The notes under the pieces: generated by a model
What the model saw: only the letters and a program-made list of their open reading frames with translations
What the model was told of the DNA's origin: nothing
The model's database searches: none
Translations under genes and position numbers: made by a program
DNA from: Gordius sp. MW1
Lineage: Eukaryota; Nematomorpha; Gordioida; Gordea; Gordiidae
Assembly: GCA_964036665.1 (NCBI GenBank)
Contig: OZ038531.1
Location: 7,688,168-7,752,167, forward strand
Length of the DNA stretch: 64,000 bases
Direction of reading: 5' to 3'
Shown here: positions 63,901-64,000 of the stretch, piece after piece
Position numbering within the stretch: position 1 is the first letter of the stretch
How the letters are laid out: each line of letters opens with the position of its first letter

Positions 63901-64000
63901 AACAACTACGCTTAAAATGCGAAGAATAGAATGTCTGAAGATGTTTTTAATGGCTTATGCATATGAATAATAGATTTGTGATAAAATTACCGTAACATTT
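35449..64000 (-). CDS. Giant modular micro-exon repeat protein gene (5' end outside window)
   Basis: I do not recognise the family. The coding path is assembled from short GT-AG exons whose phases agree throughout: almost all internal exons are 24-60 bases, divisible by three and bounded by phase-1 introns, so each can be added or removed without breaking the frame. From 5' to 3' there are eleven complete copies (plus part of another) of a 245-residue unit, several divergent Thr/Pro/Arg linker exons, then about 604 residues of non-repeated sequence ending KELGGE and TGA (35449-35451). Linkers dense in Thr, Pro, Ser and Arg suggest an extended, possibly glycosylated surface or secreted protein; that is inference, since the signal peptide would lie upstream of the window. 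Some intermediate exons between 40 and 44 kb may be missed. Confidence 0.72.
40660..44094 (-). CDS. Divergent Thr/Pro/Arg linker exons between array and 3' part
   Basis: Exons 40660-40710 (TETTLRIRSSTTSHRN), 40790-40831 (TIETTPPTTTGEE), 42411-42464 (TILTSRGRIPTTTTYQ), 43087-43125 (STSTPTKFTSRK), 43197-43244 (TTSSLRERITTTYRK), 43880-43921 (RTSIKTITTPLVK) and 44050-44094 (TSTRVETATTPKIT) are all in frame, phase 1 to phase 1. They are visibly paralogous to the linker exons of the tandem units but diverged by substitutions and codon-sized indels, so they are older duplicates. Transposon and hairpin insertions between 41.6 and 42.3 kb lie in their introns. Confidence 0.65.
41615..41788. mobile_element. 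GGGCGTAGCC-family element in an intron of the micro-exon gene
   Basis: ATGGGCGTAGCCAGC to GTTACGCCCAT. Flanks AGATATAATC and GTATATAATC share eight bases, an aged 10-bp target duplication. Confidence 0.8.
41799..41864. mobile_element. Short degraded GGGCGTAGCC-family copy
   Basis: ATGGGTATAGCC to AACGCCCAT, 66 bp, placed ten bases after the previous copy. It may be a deletion derivative of the same family. Confidence 0.5.
42053..42241. repeat. 189-bp near-perfect palindrome (fold-back)
   Basis: From GTCATTGTATAAAATCGG to CCGATTTTATACAATGAC the sequence is self-complementary. The inner arms (about 42085-42210) are almost exact around a central GGGAATTCCC; only the outer arm region at about 42071-42083 has several mismatches. 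CAACCTTAGTTAT occurs at both sides (42007-42019 and 42241-42253). It could be a fold-back transposon or a hairpin-forming insertion in an intron. Confidence 0.85.
44210..45355 (-). repeat. Array unit U0 (left, transcript-last, partial)
   Basis: It contains exons 45194-45266, 44977-45145, 44828-44935, 44580-44742, 44350-44397 and 44242-44277, coding EICDYIIKSG through ESTTPHKFTSRK. Its further linker exons (44050 and 43880) are already divergent. It marks the edge of homogenisation. Confidence 0.85.
45356..47123 (-). repeat. Array unit U1 (1768 bp), reference exon map
   Basis: In transcript order: 46962-47034 (EICDYIIKSG...), 46745-46913 (PAQVYLIKEGDN...), 46596-46703 (LCAIKNPKGKGLYV...), 46348-46510 (IEVHQIGLDV...EKCYG), then linkers 46118-46165 (TTSSQRERRTTTYRK), 46010-46045 (STTPHKFTSRK), 45813-45860 (TSTRRVETTTTPKIT), 45643-45684 (RTSIRTITTPLTK) and 45487-45534 (TYKTHSTPRTTTEEE). 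Total 735 bases, 245 residues. A possible extra 26-base exon lies at 45330-45355, just outside the left edge. Confidence 0.82.
47124..48880 (-). repeat. Array unit U2 (1757 bp)
   Basis: Exon layout as U1. Its right part carries the variant block (GGCAAACGT at about 48427, GATAAGG at about 48661) and an 11-base deletion near 48831. It also has TTTAAATGG instead of TTTTTAATGG near 48067, shared with U4. Confidence 0.82.
48881..50647 (-). repeat. Array unit U3 (1767 bp)
   Basis: Exon layout as U1. The left part continues the variant block (AAATATTTGAC near 48957, CTAGATCTGTG near 49491, 1 base shorter). The rest is standard and shares CCTCAGTTG and CAATATACAA with U1. Confidence 0.82.
50648..52415 (-). 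repeat. Array unit U4 (1768 bp)
   Basis: Standard unit with the TTTAAATGG intron variant near 51594 shared with U2. In exon EICDYIIKSG the site near 52317 is GTAACC, which changes Asp to Gly in the assumed frame. Confidence 0.82.
52416..54183 (-). repeat. Array unit U5 (1768 bp)
   Basis: Standard unit. It shares the GTAACC (Asp to Gly) variant near 54084 with U4. Confidence 0.82.
54184..55951 (-). repeat. Array unit U6 (1768 bp)
   Basis: Standard unit, differing from U5 at very few sites (GTAATC near 55851). Confidence 0.82.
55952..57708 (-). repeat. Array unit U7 (1757 bp)
   Basis: The right part carries the same variant block and 11-base deletion as U2 (GGCAAACGT near 57254). CTTAACTGTC near 56332 is shared with U11. 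Confidence 0.82.
57709..59464 (-). repeat. Array unit U8 (1756 bp)
   Basis: The left part has the variant block (CTAGATCTGTG near 58320) and the right part has it again (GGCAAACGT near 59011, deletion near 59418). It is variant at both ends. Confidence 0.82.
59465..61230 (-). repeat. Array unit U9 (1766 bp)
   Basis: The left part is variant as in U3 and U8; the right part is standard, with a one-base shorter A run near 61150. Confidence 0.82.
61231..62998 (-). repeat. Array unit U10 (1768 bp)
   Basis: Standard unit. It has one private synonymous change in the PAQVYLIKEG exon (ATAATAATTCC near 62633, Ile codon). Confidence 0.82.
62999..64000 (-). repeat. Array unit U11 (partial, cut by window end)
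   Basis: The five linker exons and the first ten bases of the IEVHQ...KCYG exon are present. The array continues beyond the window. Confidence 0.82.

Larger units (their letters stand above)
44210..64000 (-). repeat. Near-identical 1.77-kb tandem array, about 11 units
   Basis: The unit length is 1756-1768 bases. Using the 65-codon stretch that spans each last linker exon as an anchor, units start at 45356, 47124, 48881, 50648, 52416, 54184, 55952, 57709, 59465, 61231 and 62999. Identity is uniformly very high across exons and introns; the differences I could see are a handful of substitutions and 1-11 base indels per unit. The array is open at the right edge of the window. On the left, similarity falls off sharply below about 44.21 kb. 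Confidence 0.95.

Noticed and set aside
44210-64000. CRISPR-like or satellite array
   Set aside because: Units are 1.77 kb with conserved, spliced coding exons; this is a gene-internal tandem repeat, not a CRISPR or simple satellite.

Overview
The window is nuclear DNA from an AT-rich invertebrate animal. The evidence is two multi-exon genes with GT-AG introns (many only about 40-60 bases), a metazoan-type formin, and abundant DNA transposons. I cannot name the species. There is no sign of bacterial gene organisation, and I recognised no rRNA, tRNA or CRISPR.

Region 1 (1-8955) has no gene I can support. It holds small terminal-inverted-repeat (TIR) elements and AT-rich spacer.

Region 2 (8956-27912, + strand) is a formin of the FHDC1/INF2 type. 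I could trace 19 exons in one continuous frame (4641 coding bases, 1546 residues). They encode part of a DID/FH3 domain, a short proline FH1, a complete FH2 actin-assembly domain and a long Ser/Asn/Lys-rich tail. Two introns of about 6.9 kb and 5.0 kb are filled with transposon insertions.

Region 3 (28.3-34.2 kb) is a transposon nest: a decayed hAT element (28682-33850) contains a decayed Helitron (29813-33748, minus strand), which in turn contains a second hAT element (30832-32114) with a perfect 8-bp target duplication.

Region 4 (35449-64000, minus strand, 5' end outside the window) is the most unusual part. A single gene is built from dozens of very short exons, mostly 24-60 bases, nearly all of length divisible by three and bounded by phase-1 introns. 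Its 3' part encodes about 604 residues that I do not recognise. Upstream lie divergent Thr/Pro/Arg-rich linker exons, then a nearly identical tandem array of about 1.77 kb units that fills 44.2-64.0 kb and runs off the end. Each unit carries nine exons (735 coding bases, 245 residues): a roughly 173-residue five-cysteine domain plus a 72-residue Thr/Pro/Arg linker. Introns are as conserved as exons, so the array is young or homogenised. The product would be a giant modular repeat protein. This is the best candidate for an undescribed system in the window.

Two interspersed families recur: a GGGCGTAGCC-ended element with roughly 10-bp target duplications, and a TAGAGACCTGC-ended hAT family with 8-bp target duplications.
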